64,000 nt of DNA from the NCBI RefSeq assembly GCF_000763575.1, contig NZ_CP009170.1, positions 1,265,501 to 1,329,500 on the forward strand. Reading direction: 5' to 3'. Below the pieces are notes generated by a model. It was given only the letters and a program-made list of their open reading frames with translations. It ran no database searches and was not told the origin of the DNA. Both the position numbers and the translations under genes were made by a program. Source of the stretch: Thermoanaerobacter kivui. GTDB taxonomy: Bacteria; Bacillota; Thermoanaerobacteria; Thermoanaerobacterales; Thermoanaerobacteraceae. Below are positions 54,702 to 64,000 of this stretch, piece by piece (the first letter of the stretch is position 1; every line of letters begins with the position of its first letter).

Positions 54702-54718
54702 GTCCCGCAGAGCGGGAC
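54702..54718 (-). other. GC-rich stem-loop between acpP and fabF
   Basis: Stem GTCCCGC/GCGGGAC with a three-base loop, followed on the minus strand only by TTTATG. It may stabilise or process the acpP message, or act as a weak terminator, allowing much more ACP than FabF to be made. Confidence 0.6.
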
Positions 54719-54723
54719 CTAAA

Positions 54724-54951
54724 TTATTCAAGATTGCTTAAATATTCTACTACATCACCAACTGTTTTGATTTTTTCAGCATCCTCATCTGGAATTTCAA
54801 TATCAAACTCTTCTTCAAGAGCCATTATAAGCTCTACTATGTCCAATGAATCTGCCCCTAAATCATCTATAAAAGATGATTCCATTGTTATCTCGTCTGG
54901 ATCGATACCAAGTTGTTCAGCTATTATATCCCTTACCTTTTCAAAAATCAT
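54724..54951 (-). CDS. acpP: Acyl carrier protein
   Basis: Small acidic carrier of 75 residues. The phosphopantetheine attachment serine is Ser35 in the [10 protein letters not shown] motif. Helix I and the C-terminal [16 protein letters not shown] helix are typical. It lies between fabG and fabF. Confidence 0.98.
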   Translation of the reverse strand: MIFEKVRDIIAEQLGIDPDEITMESSFIDDLGADSLDIVELIMALEEEFDIEIPDEDAEKIKTVGDVVEYLSNLE

Positions 54952-54991
54952 ATTGTTTCACCTCCTCTCAGAGATATACATTATGATAATA

Positions 54992-55738
54992 TTACATAAC
55001 CATTCCTCCGTCAACATTTATTACTTGCCCAGTAATGTAATCTGAGGCGTCGCTAGCCAAAAAAGCCACTAATTCGGCAACATCTTCTGGTTTTCCAGCT
55101 CTTTTTAACGGAATGCTCTTTAGCATATTCTCTTTTATTTCCTCTTTTAGTACATTTGTCATATCTGTCTCTATAAAACCTGGTGCTACAGCATTTACTG
55201 TTATTCCGCGACTGGCAAGTTCTTTTGCCGCAGATTTTGTAAGCCCAATAACTCCTGCCTTTGAAGCAGCATAATTAGCTTGCCCTGCATTTCCTATCAT
55301 TCCTACAACTGATGTAATATTTATTATTTTACCTTTTCTCTTTTTTATCATATACTTTGAGGCAAATTTTATTACATTAAAAGTACCTTTTAAGTTTACG
55401 TCTATTACTTCATCCCAATCACTTTCACTCATTTTCAAAATCAAATTGTCTTTTGTTATGCCCGCATTATTTACAACAACATCTATATTTCCAAATTTTT
55501 TAACAATCTCATCGATAGCCTTTTCCACATCTTCATATTGTGAAACATCGCATTTTACAGCCATAGCATCTACTCCATACTTTTTCACTTCATTGACAAC
55601 CTCTTCAGCACTTTTTTCGCTCTTTGAATAATTGACGACAATATTAAATCCGTCCTTAGCTAAGCGAAGTGCAATGGCACGGCCAATTCCTCGAGACGCG
55701 CCAGTAATAAAAGCAGTTTTTCTTTCAGAATTCATCAT
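54992..55738 (-). CDS. fabG: 3-oxoacyl-ACP reductase
   Basis: NADPH-dependent short-chain dehydrogenase, 248 residues. The cofactor loop GASRGIG is at 13-19, NNAG is present, and the catalytic YAASKAG follows the conserved Ser in ITSVVG. The C-terminus [13 protein letters not shown] is family-typical. The start is an ATG pair at the fabD stop. Confidence 0.96.
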   Translation of the reverse strand: MMNSERKTAFITGASRGIGRAIALRLAKDGFNIVVNYSKSEKSAEEVVNEVKKYGVDAMAVKCDVSQYEDVEKAIDEIVKKFGNIDVVVNNAGITKDNLILKMSESDWDEVIDVNLKGTFNVIKFASKYMIKKRKGKIINITSVVGMIGNAGQANYAASKAGVIGLTKSAAKELASRGITVNAVAPGFIETDMTNVLKEEIKENMLKSIPLKRAGKPEDVAELVAFLASDASDYITGQVINVDGGMVM

Positions 55739-56667
55739 TATACCCCCAACGCTGATAGAGTCTTTAGAAGCGACTCCTCATTTTCAAAATTATAAGCTGC
55801 TTTACTTTTATCTATCTTTTTAACAAAACCTGTAAGGGTTTTGCCCGGACCTATCTCAATAAAAGTATCTACTCCCTCTTCAATCATTTTTTTGACAGAC
55901 TGTTCCCACAAAACAGGATGGCTTACCTGTTTTACAAGTAAATCTTTTACTTCTTCTTTTTTGGCGTAATCTGCTGTGACATTTGATATTACAGTAATTT
56001 TCAAATCTTTAATTTCAACTTTTTCTAAATCTTTTTGTAATAACTCCCCGGCTTTTTTTAGCATGCTGCAATGAAAAGGAGCGCTTACTGCTAAGACCAC
56101 AGCCCTTTTTGCCCCTCTTTCTTTTGCCAATTCAACGGCTCTTTCTACAGCCTTTACTTCACCAGATATAACTAACTGTCCAGGACAATTGTAATTAGCA
56201 GGTTCTACTATTCCCACCTCTGATGCAACGCGACAAATCTCTTCTACAACTTCATTTTCTAAGCCAAGTATAGCTGCCATCGTCCCTACTCCTTGAGGAA
56301 CGACTTCTTGCATGTATTTCCCCCTATTTTTAACTAAACGCACTGCATCTTCAAAATCCAGTGCTTCTGACAGCACTAATGAAGCGTACTCTCCTAAGCT
56401 TAAACCACCAGTCACATCCGCTTTTATTCCTCTATTTTGCAAAACTTTAGTCAAGGCTACACAGACTGTCAAAATAGCAGGTTGTGTGTTTTCTGTTTTC
56501 ATAAGTTCTTCTTCAGGACCTTCAAAACAAAGTTTAGATATACTAAACCCCAATGCCTTGTCAGCTTTTTCAAAAATCTCTCTGGCTTCTTCATATTTTT
56601 CGTATATGTCTTTTCCCATCCCTGCATATTGGGCACCTTGCCCTGGATAAATAAATGCAATTTTCAT
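55738..56667 (-). CDS. fabD: Malonyl CoA-acyl carrier protein transacylase
   Basis: Loads malonate onto ACP, 309 residues. The N-terminal [14 protein letters not shown] is followed by the catalytic Ser90 in [11 protein letters not shown] and a histidine in [29 protein letters not shown] closes the fold. It is coupled to fabG by a one-base overlap and to fabK by a four-base gap. Confidence 0.97.
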   Translation of the reverse strand: MKIAFIYPGQGAQYAGMGKDIYEKYEEAREIFEKADKALGFSISKLCFEGPEEELMKTENTQPAILTVCVALTKVLQNRGIKADVTGGLSLGEYASLVLSEALDFEDAVRLVKNRGKYMQEVVPQGVGTMAAILGLENEVVEEICRVASEVGIVEPANYNCPGQLVISGEVKAVERAVELAKERGAKRAVVLAVSAPFHCSMLKKAGELLQKDLEKVEIKDLKITVISNVTADYAKKEEVKDLLVKQVSHPVLWEQSVKKMIEEGVDTFIEIGPGKTLTGFVKKIDKSKAAYNFENEESLLKTLSALGV

Positions 56668-56671
56668 CCTT

Positions 56672-57613
56672 TCACCTCATTTTATACAAATTGTCAATAA
56701 CCTCACTGGCTTGTTTCATTATGTCCTCTATTATTTCCTTGACAGGTTTAATGTCATTTATGAATCCAGCAATTTGTCCTGCCATGACAGACCCGTATTC
56801 CACATCGCCGTCTACAACAGCAGCTCTTAATTTCCCTTCACCCAATTTTTCCAATTCCTCTTTAGAAGCTCCTCTTTGCTCTAATTTTTCAAACTCTCTT
56901 GTCAGTTTGTTTTTTAAAGACCTGACAGGATGGCCAGTACTTCTCCCTGTTACTACTGCATCCCTGTCTTTTGCTTTTAAAATATACTCTTTATACCTGG
57001 GATGTGCTGTACATTCTGTGGAACACACAAAACGCGTCCCCATCTGAACACCTGAAGCGCCTAAGCAAAAAGCAGCAGCAAAACCTCTACCGTCAGCAAT
57101 TCCTCCCGCCGCAATGACAGGAATCTTAACAGCATCCACCACCTGAGGAACTAACGCAAATGTCGTCAATTCCCCAATATGTCCTCCTGATTCTGTTCCT
57201 TCAGCAATAACAGCATCCACTCCAATATCCTCCATCCTTTTAGCCAAAGCCACTGAAGGAACCACAGGAATGACTTTTATGTTCCGTTCTTTGAGCCTTT
57301 GTATGTACTTGCCAGGATTTCCTGCTCCAGTAGTTATTACTTCTACTCTTTCTTCCAATATTACTTCCATAACTTCATCCACAAAAGGAGATAGAAGCAT
57401 CACATTGACGCCAAAAGGCTTATCTGTCAATTCCCTCGCTTTACGTATTTGTTCCCTCACAAAACTGGCTGGTGCATTTCCTGCACCTATAATACCTAAT
57501 CCTCCAGCATTTGAAACGGCTGCCGCAAGTTCTGCTGTTGCAACCCAAGCCATTCCACCTTGAAATATTGGATATTTTATGTTTAACATTTCTACTATTT
57601 TCGTTTTAAACAT
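56672..57613 (-). CDS. fabK: FMN-dependent enoyl-ACP reductase II
   Basis: Flavoenzyme that reduces enoyl-ACP with NAD(P)H, replacing FabI in many Firmicutes. 313 residues from the ATG at 57613 ([22 protein letters not shown]). It has [37 protein letters not shown] and [11 protein letters not shown], characteristic of the nitronate monooxygenase-like fold. The start at 57658 overlaps fabH and is less likely, since GGAG is seven bases before 57613. Confidence 0.95.
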   Translation of the reverse strand: MFKTKIVEMLNIKYPIFQGGMAWVATAELAAAVSNAGGLGIIGAGNAPASFVREQIRKARELTDKPFGVNVMLLSPFVDEVMEVILEERVEVITTGAGNPGKYIQRLKERNIKVIPVVPSVALAKRMEDIGVDAVIAEGTESGGHIGELTTFALVPQVVDAVKIPVIAAGGIADGRGFAAAFCLGASGVQMGTRFVCSTECTAHPRYKEYILKAKDRDAVVTGRSTGHPVRSLKNKLTREFEKLEQRGASKEELEKLGEGKLRAAVVDGDVEYGSVMAGQIAGFINDIKPVKEIIEDIMKQASEVIDNLYKMR

Positions 57614-57624
57614 ATTTTCACTCC

Positions 57625-58620
57625 TTACTTGCTCCATCTTATAACACTTGAACCCCATGTTAAACCTGCTCCAAAAGCAACTGTGAGTATAATATCACCT
57701 TTTTTAATTAGACCTTTTCTATAAGCCTCGTCTAAAGCTATTGCAACAGAAGCAGCAGAAGTATTGCCATATTTGTCAAGATTTATATATACTTTATCAT
57801 TAGTAAGTTTTAGCCTTTTTCTTGCAGCTTCAATTATGCGCGTATTTGCTTGATGTGGTATGAGCATATCAATATCTTCAGGTTTTAATCCGCATCTATT
57901 CAATGCTTCAATTGTCGCGCTGTCCATCACTTTTACCGCAAATTTAAAAACTTCTTGCCCTTCCATAAAAATAGTGTGCAAATTATTTTTCACTGTTTCT
58001 TCACTGGCAGGCATCCTTGAACCTCCTGCTGGCATGTATAGGTATTTGCCACCAGTTCCGTCAGCTCCCAAATAAGAACTTAATATTCCATATCCACTTT
58101 CTACTCTTCCTACAACAGCTGCGCCTGCCCCATCTCCAAAGAGCACACAGGTGTTCCTGTCTTTCCAATTAGTAATTTTAGATAAAGTTTCTGCTCCAAT
58201 AACCAAAATTTTACTATACATGCCGGTTTCAATGAACTGTTGAGCTATAGCAAGCCCATATATAAAACCGGAACATCCCACAGAGATATCTAAAGTAGCT
58301 GCATTAACCGCTCCCAAATTTGCTTGCACTATGCAGGCAGTAGAAGGAAAATTCATATCTGGCGTAACAGTAGCAACTATAATCATATCAATTTGTAAAG
58401 CATCGACATTGGCATCTTGAAAAGCTTTTTTCGCAGCTTCAGTCGCCAAATCGGAAGTGGCTTGAGAAGAATCCGCAATGCGCCTTTCTTTAATTCCTGT
58501 TCTGGTGGTAATCCATTCATCAGAAGTGTCCACCATTTTTTCTAAATCAAAATTGGTAAGAATTTTATCCGGAACGAAACTACCTGTCCCTAAAATTCCT
58601 GCTGCAATTTTTTTACACAC
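57625..58620 (-). CDS. fabH: 3-oxoacyl-ACP synthase III
   Basis: Initiating condensing enzyme of type II fatty-acid synthesis, 331 residues. The catalytic Cys116 is in [10 protein letters not shown], the histidine in IPHQANTRI, and an asparagine in [10 protein letters not shown]. The GTG start overlaps plsX. As the priming enzyme it helps fix chain type, including branched chains. Confidence 0.96.
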   Translation of the reverse strand: MCKKIAAGILGTGSFVPDKILTNFDLEKMVDTSDEWITTRTGIKERRIADSSQATSDLATEAAKKAFQDANVDALQIDMIIVATVTPDMNFPSTACIVQANLGAVNAATLDISVGCSGFIYGLAIAQQFIETGMYSKILVIGAETLSKITNWKDRNTCVLFGDGAGAAVVGRVESGYGILSSYLGADGTGGKYLYMPAGGSRMPASEETVKNNLHTIFMEGQEVFKFAVKVMDSATIEALNRCGLKPEDIDMLIPHQANTRIIEAARKRLKLTNDKVYINLDKYGNTSAASVAIALDEAYRKGLIKKGDIILTVAFGAGLTWGSSVIRWSK

Positions 58621-59611
58621 TTAGCTCATCTCCCATTGACTCAATTTCTTCTTTTATGTGATTTAAAACATCATTGTCCACAAAAGTTTTTGCCTGCTTT
58701 ATCGCATTAAAAATAGCTTTTGCTTTTGAATTGCCATGGGCTTTTATGACTGGCTTTTTAATTCCTAAAAGAGGTGCACCGCCATATTCGGTATAATCCA
58801 TTTTTTTTGTAATTCTCTTTAATCCACCCATCACCAACAAAGCGCCTAATTTTGTAAAAATGTTTCTTTTAAACTCTTCTTTTAAAAGATGTGCGATTAC
58901 AGAAGCAATTCCCTCCATAGATTTTAGTATAGCATTTCCTACAAAACCGTCACAAACTACTACTTCACATACTCCATAAGGAATGTCTCTTCCTTCAACA
59001 TTTCCAATAAAATTCAGCTTTGTCTTTTTAAGCCCTTCAAAAGCCCTTTTAATTACATCATTTCCTTTTCCTTCTTCTGTACCTATATTAAAAAGTCCTA
59101 CTCTTGGCCTTTCTATCCCAAACATTTTCTGCGCGTAAACATGCCCCATAACTGCAAACTGCATGAGATTGTAAGCATCGCAATTTGTATTTGACCCAGC
59201 ATCTAAAAGCACCACAGCCCCTTCTCGAGTAGGGAGTATAGGAGCTAATGCAGGTCTGTCAATCCCTTTGAGACGCCCTAATATCAAAAGAGAACCTGCC
59301 ATTAGTGCACCAGTGTTTCCCGCGGATAAAAAAGCATCGACTTTGTCATTTTTTAGTAATTCTAATCCTACCACCATAGAAGAATCTTTCTTTTTTCTTA
59401 TAGCGTTAACAGGTGATTCGTTGTTTGTAATTACTTCTGTAGTATAAACAAGTCTTAGTCTTTCATTTTTTCCTTGAAGCTTTTCTAAAGCTTCTTTATT
59501 CCCTATAAGTACAATTTCTACGTCATCAAAATGATGTAATGCTTCTAAGCTGCCCTTGATTATTTCCTCTGGAGCATGGTCGCCGCCCATAGCATCAATT
59601 GCCAACTTCAA
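58613..59611 (-). CDS. plsX: Phosphate acyltransferase PlsX
   Basis: Converts acyl-ACP to acyl-phosphate for phospholipid synthesis. 332 residues with the N-terminal [18 protein letters not shown] and [15 protein letters not shown] chose the TTG at 59611 because AAGGAG lies eight bases upstream and the N-terminus then matches the family; the GTG at 59620 is too close to that site. It overlaps fapR. Confidence 0.95.
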   Translation of the reverse strand: MKLAIDAMGGDHAPEEIIKGSLEALHHFDDVEIVLIGNKEALEKLQGKNERLRLVYTTEVITNNESPVNAIRKKKDSSMVVGLELLKNDKVDAFLSAGNTGALMAGSLLILGRLKGIDRPALAPILPTREGAVVLLDAGSNTNCDAYNLMQFAVMGHVYAQKMFGIERPRVGLFNIGTEEGKGNDVIKRAFEGLKKTKLNFIGNVEGRDIPYGVCEVVVCDGFVGNAILKSMEGIASVIAHLLKEEFKRNIFTKLGALLVMGGLKRITKKMDYTEYGGAPLLGIKKPVIKAHGNSKAKAIFNAIKQAKTFVDNDVLNHIKEEIESMGDELSV

Positions 59612-60197
59612 TAGTGTCACTCCTTTTTTTTAGAAAATCTTCATCGATGGATACTAAGATGAATTTGCCCCGGAAAACTTCTCTGTCTTTTACTTTTATC
59701 TTGACCCATACAAAATATTTGTTTCCCCTTTGCCTTATGACTTCTGCTTTAGCTACAAGCCTGTCTCCTACTTTGACAGGAAACTTATACTTTATGTTGG
59801 CTACGCCAATCAGGGCAGCAGAAGCATCAATAACTGACATAGCTAAAGACTCTGCCTGGGAATAAATATATTGCCCTTTTACAATTTTAGTCTTTACAAA
59901 AACCATGTCCTCTGTTGGTTCAAAAATTGATATTCCCCTTTTTCCTAATTCAAGGTCTATCAACTCTCCCACAACTTCAGTGTCCGTAATCGTCCTCACT
60001 TTTTGATAATTTTTTTCTGCAACACTTTTTATACGTTCTCTAACTTCCGGAATGCCAAGCTCCATTCTGTCCAATCTTATAGTTTGGACACTGACACCAA
60101 ACATTTCTGCCAATTCATCATCTGTATAAAAGGGGTTTTCATTTATTTTTTCTTTTAAAACTTTTTGCCTTTCTGCTTTATTCATTCGTACAGCCAT
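59595..60197 (-). CDS. fapR: Fatty-acid and phospholipid synthesis repressor FapR
   Basis: Malonyl-CoA-responsive repressor of lipid genes. 200 residues: an N-terminal DeoR-like helix-turn-helix ([31 protein letters not shown]) and a C-terminal hot-dog domain that binds malonyl-CoA. It starts the fab cluster, as in Bacillus. The ATG has GGAG eight bases upstream. A candidate operator lies over its own promoter region. Confidence 0.96.
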   Translation of the reverse strand: MAVRMNKAERQKVLKEKINENPFYTDDELAEMFGVSVQTIRLDRMELGIPEVRERIKSVAEKNYQKVRTITDTEVVGELIDLELGKRGISIFEPTEDMVFVKTKIVKGQYIYSQAESLAMSVIDASAALIGVANIKYKFPVKVGDRLVAKAEVIRQRGNKYFVWVKIKVKDREVFRGKFILVSIDEDFLKKRSDTIEVGN

Positions 60198-60224
60198 ATT
60201 ACCAGCTCCAGATATTAGTTGTTT

Positions 60225-60241
60225 TTATGACCTACCCTAAA
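60225..60241. promoter_or_regulatory. Candidate FapR operator
   Basis: TTATGACCTACCCTAAA matches 11 of 17 positions of the FapR consensus TTAGTACCTRKTAYTAA as I recall it, including the central ACCTA. It overlaps the base next to the -10 box and covers the likely start of the fapR transcript, a sensible place for autorepression. The match is imperfect. Confidence 0.45.
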
Positions 60242-60269
60242 TTATAAATTATTTTTTTTGCAAAATCAA
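60241..60269 (-). promoter_or_regulatory. Sigma-A promoter of fapR-plsX-fab operon
   Basis: TTGATT (60264-60269), 17-base spacer, TATAAT (60241-60246), just beyond the rpmF terminator. This would be the main promoter for the fab cluster. Confidence 0.7.
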
Positions 60270-60271
60270 CT

Positions 60272-60308
60272 AAAAAAGTAGTAATAGGAGGGATCCTATT
60301 ACTACTTT
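60272..60308 (-). terminator. Rho-independent terminator of rpmF
   Basis: A 14-bp stem AAAGTAGTAATAGG/CCTATTACTACTTT with a six-base loop and a run of T on the minus strand. Its upstream arm overlaps the rpmF stop codon. Confidence 0.88.
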
Positions 60309-60486
60309 ATTCTTCCACTTTTATTACTTCTCTGTCTTTATAATATCCGCAGTTGGGACACACCCTATGGGGAAGTTTAGGTTCATGGCATTTAGGGCAC
60401 AATACATAAGCTGGTGGCACTAATTTATGACTGTTTCTCCTTGTATCTCTTCTTGCTTTGGATGTCCTTCTCTTTGGAACAGGCAT
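60307..60486 (-). CDS. rpmF: 50S ribosomal protein L32
   Basis: A 59-residue ribosomal protein read directly from the minus strand: it begins MPVPKRRTSKARRDTRRNS and has the zinc ribbon CPKC (residues 30-33) and CPNC (43-46). The ATG at 60486 has AGGAGGTG upstream. The zinc-binding four-cysteine form is present. It is paired with yceD, as in most bacteria. Confidence 0.96.
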   Translation of the reverse strand: MPVPKRRTSKARRDTRRNSHKLVPPAYVLCPKCHEPKLPHRVCPNCGYYKDREVIKVEE

Positions 60487-60503
60487 TTTAACACCTCCTA
60501 CAT

Positions 60504-60989
60504 CTATTGCAATAATTTAGTTAGCACTTCTAACCGCGGATCTATTTCGCTGCGCTTACAATTGCAACTTCCATGATTTAAATTTGTACCGCAAATAGGG
60601 CACAAACCTTTGCAGTCCTCACTGCATAAAAATTTCATCGGCAATGACAAGATTAGAAAATGCACTACAAAAGTTGTCAAATCAAAATTTTCGTAAAAAC
60701 TGTCGTCGATTTTCTCGTCTATAGCCTCCTCCACGTATTCTCTCAATTTAAGGTTTAAGTCGTAGATAAACTCTTCCAAGCATCTGTCGCAAATTGCCTT
60801 TATACTGCCCACAATGTCTAACTCTGCAAAAAGTCCTTCTTTTCGAGCAGTGATGGTGCCATTAACATGGAGAGGGGTCACAACTTTGTACTCATTGCCT
60901 TTAAACTCAATGCTTTCTACATCTTCCACATAATCTACACTTATGCTGCGCCCAAGCTGTCCTTTGATTTTTGACAAATCGATTTTCAT
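60504..60989 (-). CDS. yceD: YceD family protein (DUF177)
   Basis: A 161-residue DUF177 protein, linked to 23S rRNA maturation and almost always upstream of rpmF. The CDRCLEEF motif at about residue 68 and a C-terminal CxxC-rich tail (CSEDCKGLCPICGTNLNHGSC) are typical, probably binding zinc. The ATG follows a near-perfect promoter. Confidence 0.93.
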   Translation of the reverse strand: MKIDLSKIKGQLGRSISVDYVEDVESIEFKGNEYKVVTPLHVNGTITARKEGLFAELDIVGSIKAICDRCLEEFIYDLNLKLREYVEEAIDEKIDDSFYENFDLTTFVVHFLILSLPMKFLCSEDCKGLCPICGTNLNHGSCNCKRSEIDPRLEVLTKLLQ

Positions 60990-61025
60990 TATTCTTCACA
61001 CACCTTAAAATAATTGCCATCACCT

Positions 61026-61054
61026 ATTATACTAACCCCGCTAATAATTGTCAA
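61026..61054 (-). promoter_or_regulatory. Perfect consensus sigma-A promoter of yceD-rpmF
   Basis: TTGACA (61049-61054), 17-base spacer, TATAAT (61026-61031), with every hexamer base matching. It starts seven bases after the ackA stop, and no terminator is seen between ackA and this promoter. Confidence 0.85.
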
Positions 61055-61060
61055 GGCAAT

Positions 61061-62269
61061 CTACTTTTTTAACCCCTTTACTATTTTTTCAGTATCTTTT
61101 GCTATCATATATTCCTCATTCGTCGGTATCACCATAACTTTGACTTTTGAATCTTCTGTGGAAATAATTTCTTCTTTGCCTCTCACCTTATTTTTCTCTT
61201 TATCAAGATTAAAGCCCAAATATTCTAAACCATCCAAAATAAATTCCCTCATCTCAGAACTATTTTCTCCAACTCCTGCAGTAAATACAATGACATCAAC
61301 ACCACCCATCGCAGCTACATAAGAACCTATCGTCTTTTTAGCTATGTAAGCAAAAACTTTTAAAGCCAGCATTGCCCTTTTATTGCCTTGTTCAAAAGCA
61401 GCCGCCTGTATATCTCTAAAGTCATTACTTATCCCTGAAATGCCGTATACTCCTGATTTTTTATTTAATATATTTATAACCTCTTCTGCGGTTATCTTTT
61501 CTTTTTCCATTAAGAAAGTTATAATCGAAGGATCAATATTTCCTGACCTTGTACCCATAGCCAGTCCTTCTAAAGGAGTAAACCCCATACTCGTGTCTAT
61601 GGATTTACCTTCTTTTACTGCAGTAATGCTAGATCCATTTCCCAAATGACAAGTGATGATTTTTAAACTTTCAATAGGCTTATTTAATATTTCAGCAGCT
61701 CTCAAAGACACATATTTATGAGAAGTGCCGTGAAATCCATATCTCCTTATTCTGTACTTCTCATAATATTCATAAGGAATTGGGTAAATATAAGCATAGT
61801 CTGGCATTGTCTGATGAAAAGCTGTATCAAAAACAGCCACCATTGGCACATTAGGCATAATCTGCTGGCAAGCTTTAATTCCTTCAATATTGGCGGGATT
61901 GTGTAAAGGAGCAAGGTCAATACACTCTTCCAGTTTTTTTATGACATCTTCATCAATCAATACCGAATCGGTAAAACACTCTCCACCGTGTACCACTCTG
62001 TGACCTACCGCATTTATTTCACTCATATCCTTTAGTACCCCTATTTCCTTATCAACAAGAGCTTCCAACACAATCTGTATAGCCTCTTTGTGGTTTTTCA
62101 TACCCTTTTGTATTTTTACTTTTTCTTTACCATTGACTTGATGAGTTAAAAGAGAATCGTTTATTCCTATTCTCTCAGCTAACCCTTTAGCTAATACTTT
62201 TCCATCTTCCATATCCAATAATTGATATTTTAATGACGAACTTCCACAGTTCATAATTAAAATTTTCAT
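61061..62269 (-). CDS. ackA: Acetate kinase
   Basis: Makes ATP from acetyl phosphate and ADP in acetate fermentation. 402 residues from the ATG at 62269. The N-terminal [13 protein letters not shown] has Asn7, VGHRVVHGG carries the substrate-binding arginine, and [10 protein letters not shown] and [10 protein letters not shown] follow. GGAGG is eight bases upstream; the 14-codon-longer frame is rejected. It follows pta by 22 bases. Confidence 0.97.
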   Translation of the reverse strand: MKILIMNCGSSSLKYQLLDMEDGKVLAKGLAERIGINDSLLTHQVNGKEKVKIQKGMKNHKEAIQIVLEALVDKEIGVLKDMSEINAVGHRVVHGGECFTDSVLIDEDVIKKLEECIDLAPLHNPANIEGIKACQQIMPNVPMVAVFDTAFHQTMPDYAYIYPIPYEYYEKYRIRRYGFHGTSHKYVSLRAAEILNKPIESLKIITCHLGNGSSITAVKEGKSIDTSMGFTPLEGLAMGTRSGNIDPSIITFLMEKEKITAEEVINILNKKSGVYGISGISNDFRDIQAAAFEQGNKRAMLALKVFAYIAKKTIGSYVAAMGGVDVIVFTAGVGENSSEMREFILDGLEYLGFNLDKEKNKVRGKEEIISTEDSKVKVMVIPTNEEYMIAKDTEKIVKGLKK

Positions 62270-62291
62270 GACTTTTGCCTCCCTCTCTTTT

Positions 62292-63281
62292 TTACCCTTG
62301 AGCTTGTACACAAGTTATTGCAATAACATTAACAATATCTTCCACACTACATCCTCTTGACAAATCATTTATCGGTTTAGCAAGACCTTGAGAAATCGGA
62401 CCTATAGCATTTGCCTTAGCAAGCCGTTGCACTAATTTATAACCGATGTTTCCTGCTTGCAAATCTGGGAAAATAAGCACATTAGCCTTTCCTGCTACAG
62501 GACTTCCCGGAGCTTTTAACTCCCCAACTTCCTTCACTATTGCCGCATCCAATTGTAGCTCACCATCAATTAGCAAATCAGGTGCCAATTCCTTTGCAAT
62601 TTTAGTCGCATTCTTCACCTTATCTACTAATTCATGGTTTGCACTTCCTTTAGTAGAAAAAGACAGCATAGCAATCTTAGGCTCAATGCCTGCAAGAACT
62701 TTTGCAGTATGGGCAGAGGCAATAGCGATTGCTGCAAGTTCTTCTTCCGTCGGATTAGGATTTATAGCACAGTCTGCAAATATAAATACTCCGTCACTTC
62801 CATAATTACAATCGGGTACTTCCATTATAAAAGCGCTTGATACAACTTTAACATTTGGAGCTGTTTTTACGATTTGAAACGCAGGCCTGAATACGTCTGC
62901 CGTAGCGTGAATCGCTCCAGACACCATTCCGTCCACATCACCCAATTTGACCATCATACAGCCATAATACATTGGGTCTTTCATAGCTTCTAAAGCTTGT
63001 TCCTGAGTTACTCCCTTGTTCTTTCGCAAATTATAATATTCCTCTGCATACTTTTCTAAGAGTTGTGACTTTTTAGGGTCTATAATTTCAGCCTTTGAAA
63101 TATCAAGCCCTTGAGCTTTTTCCCTTATTTCATCCACATCTCCCAATAAAACTAGATCTGCTATCCCTTCTTTTATTACCCTTTCAGCAGCTTTTAATGT
63201 CCTCGGTTCACTCCCTTCTGGCAATACAATCCTTTTTTTAGTACTTTTTGCTTTTTGAATAATACTTTCCATTACAGACAT
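62292..63281 (-). CDS. pta: Phosphate acetyltransferase
   Basis: Interconverts acetyl-CoA and acetyl phosphate, 329 residues, the short form without the regulatory N-terminal domain. [18 protein letters not shown], the [18 protein letters not shown] block and the C-terminal [18 protein letters not shown] are typical. GGAG precedes the ATG by eight bases. With ackA it forms the acetate branch of fermentation. Confidence 0.97.
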   Translation of the reverse strand: MSVMESIIQKAKSTKKRIVLPEGSEPRTLKAAERVIKEGIADLVLLGDVDEIREKAQGLDISKAEIIDPKKSQLLEKYAEEYYNLRKNKGVTQEQALEAMKDPMYYGCMMVKLGDVDGMVSGAIHATADVFRPAFQIVKTAPNVKVVSSAFIMEVPDCNYGSDGVFIFADCAINPNPTEEELAAIAIASAHTAKVLAGIEPKIAMLSFSTKGSANHELVDKVKNATKIAKELAPDLLIDGELQLDAAIVKEVGELKAPGSPVAGKANVLIFPDLQAGNIGYKLVQRLAKANAIGPISQGLAKPINDLSRGCSVEDIVNVIAITCVQAQG

Positions 63282-63339
63282 TTTACTATCTCCTTTCTAC
63301 CTAAATATTTACCAAATATATTGTATACACAGTTCCTAT

Positions 63340-63368
63340 TTTACATTTTATCATATTTTATATAAAAT
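63340..63368 (+). promoter_or_regulatory. Candidate promoter of tmcAL
   Basis: TTTACA (63340-63345), 17-base spacer, TAAAAT (63363-63368), about 42 bases before the tmcAL ATG. It overlaps the pta promoter on the opposite strand. Confidence 0.5.
63345..63353 (-). promoter_or_regulatory. Candidate extended -10 promoter of pta-ackA
   Basis: TGATAAAAT on the minus strand, an extended -10 with a poor -35, about 64 bases before the pta ATG. The two divergent promoters share the same 30 bases. Confidence 0.35.
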
Positions 63369-63409
63369 AGTAAGTACATCTTAAAAATTTTTTGAAAGGG
63401 TAATGGAAG

Positions 63410-64000
63410 ATGAAAATCTTAGGTGTCATTGTAGAGTACAATCCTTTACATAACGGCCATCTTTACCATTTACAAGCTTCAAAAAGTTTAAGCAACTGTG
63501 ACTATACTGTTGCAGTGATGAGTGGAAATTTTGTGCAAAGAGGAGAACCTGCGATAGTGGACAAATGGAAAAGAACTCTGATGGCTCTAAAAGCTGGTAT
63601 AGACTTAGTAATTGAACTGCCCGTTGTTTATGCTACTTCTACGGCAGAAAATTTTGCGTATGGTGCTGTCAAACTTTTAGACTCTTTAAACGTAATAGAT
63701 TACTTGTGTTTTGGCAGTGAACGAGGTAATATAGAAGAATTATTAGAAATTGTACAAATACTGGTAGAAGAACCTCCCCCATACAAACAAGCTTTAAAAG
63801 AATATTTAAAAAATGGTATAACTTTTGCAAAAGCTCGTGAATTAGCATTAAAAAAAGTTATAAATAATGAAATAGAGAAAATTTTGCAAACTTCCAACAA
63901 CATCTTAGCGATAGAATATCTTAAATCTTTAAAAAAATTGAAAAGCCCTATTAAGCCTCTTACAATTAAAAGAAAAGGACCTTTATACACCTCCTTAGAA
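63410..64000 (+). CDS. tmcAL: tRNA(Met) cytidine acetate ligase TmcAL (N-terminal part, runs off the right edge)
   Basis: First 197 codons of the YlbM/TmcAL family, which acetylates the anticodon-wobble cytidine of elongator tRNA(Met) using acetate and ATP. The nucleotidyltransferase motif HNGH is at residues 14-17 in EYNPLHNGHLYH, and VMSGNFVQRGEPAIVDKW follows. The ATG at 63410 is chosen because it starts the conserved KILGVIVEYNP; the upstream ATG at 63403 is in another frame. It is divergent from pta. Confidence 0.92.
   Translation, partial: MKILGVIVEYNPLHNGHLYHLQASKSLSNCDYTVAVMSGNFVQRGEPAIVDKWKRTLMALKAGIDLVIELPVVYATSTAENFAYGAVKLLDSLNVIDYLCFGSERGNIEELLEIVQILVEEPPPYKQALKEYLKNGITFAKARELALKKVINNEIEKILQTSNNILAIEYLKSLKKLKSPIKPLTIKRKGPLYTSLE

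Noticed and set aside
1-64000. CRISPR arrays, prophage, insertion sequences, tRNA or rRNA genes
   Set aside because: No regularly spaced repeats, transposase or integrase genes, or structural RNA signatures were seen; the region is core chromosome.

Overview
This AT-rich window carries about 77 protein-coding genes and nearly all of them lie on the minus strand. The only plus-strand genes are rnhB, yraN and, at the right edge, the start of tmcAL. Sporulation protein SpoVS, a CodY/HslUV block, a Bacillus-like fla/che gene order, a FapR-controlled fab cluster with FabK, and acetate fermentation genes (pta-ackA) point to an anaerobic, spore-forming Firmicute. The overall style, with many TTG and GTG starts and AT-rich spacers, fits Thermoanaerobacter or a close relative. 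The genus is an inference. I see no tRNA, rRNA, CRISPR array, insertion sequence or prophage.

The gene order is read here in the direction of transcription, from the right end to the left. First come pta-ackA, then yceD-rpmF, then the fatty-acid and phospholipid cluster fapR-plsX-fabH-fabK-fabD-fabG-acpP-fabF, which runs into rnc and a radical SAM gene. A spoVS gene with a textbook SigH promoter follows. Next are smc-ftsY, then ylxM-ffh-rpsP-khpA-rimM-trmD-rplS (signal recognition, ribosome and tRNA maturation), then rbgA, comM, yitT and trpS. Past the small plus-strand rnhB-yraN island come dprA, topA, hslV, hslU and codY.

From about 30430 down to 5280 there is one 25-kb flagellar and chemotaxis operon: flgB-flgC-fliE-fliF-fliG-fliH-fliI-fliJ-motE-like-fliK-flgD-orf-flgE-flbD-fliL-fliM'-'fliP-fliQ-fliR-flhB-flhA-flhF-flhG-pilZ-cheB-cheA-cheW-cheC-cheD-sigD-fapA-orf94. 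The translation block rpsB-tsf, pyrH-frr-orf60, uppS-cdsA-dxr closes the left end.

The most striking observation is a deletion scar near 18650. The 3' end of fliM is joined out of frame to the last 53 codons of fliP. The FliM C-terminal domain, the FliP N-terminus and everything normally between them (fliN/fliY, often cheY, fliO) are gone, while the surrounding flagellar genes remain open. The window therefore predicts a non-flagellated strain unless those genes exist elsewhere. Other points of interest are a CheB methylesterase with no receiver domain, a nested hairpin leader before rpsB, a long hairpin between codY and flgB, a candidate FapR operator on the fapR promoter, and several intercistronic palindromes.
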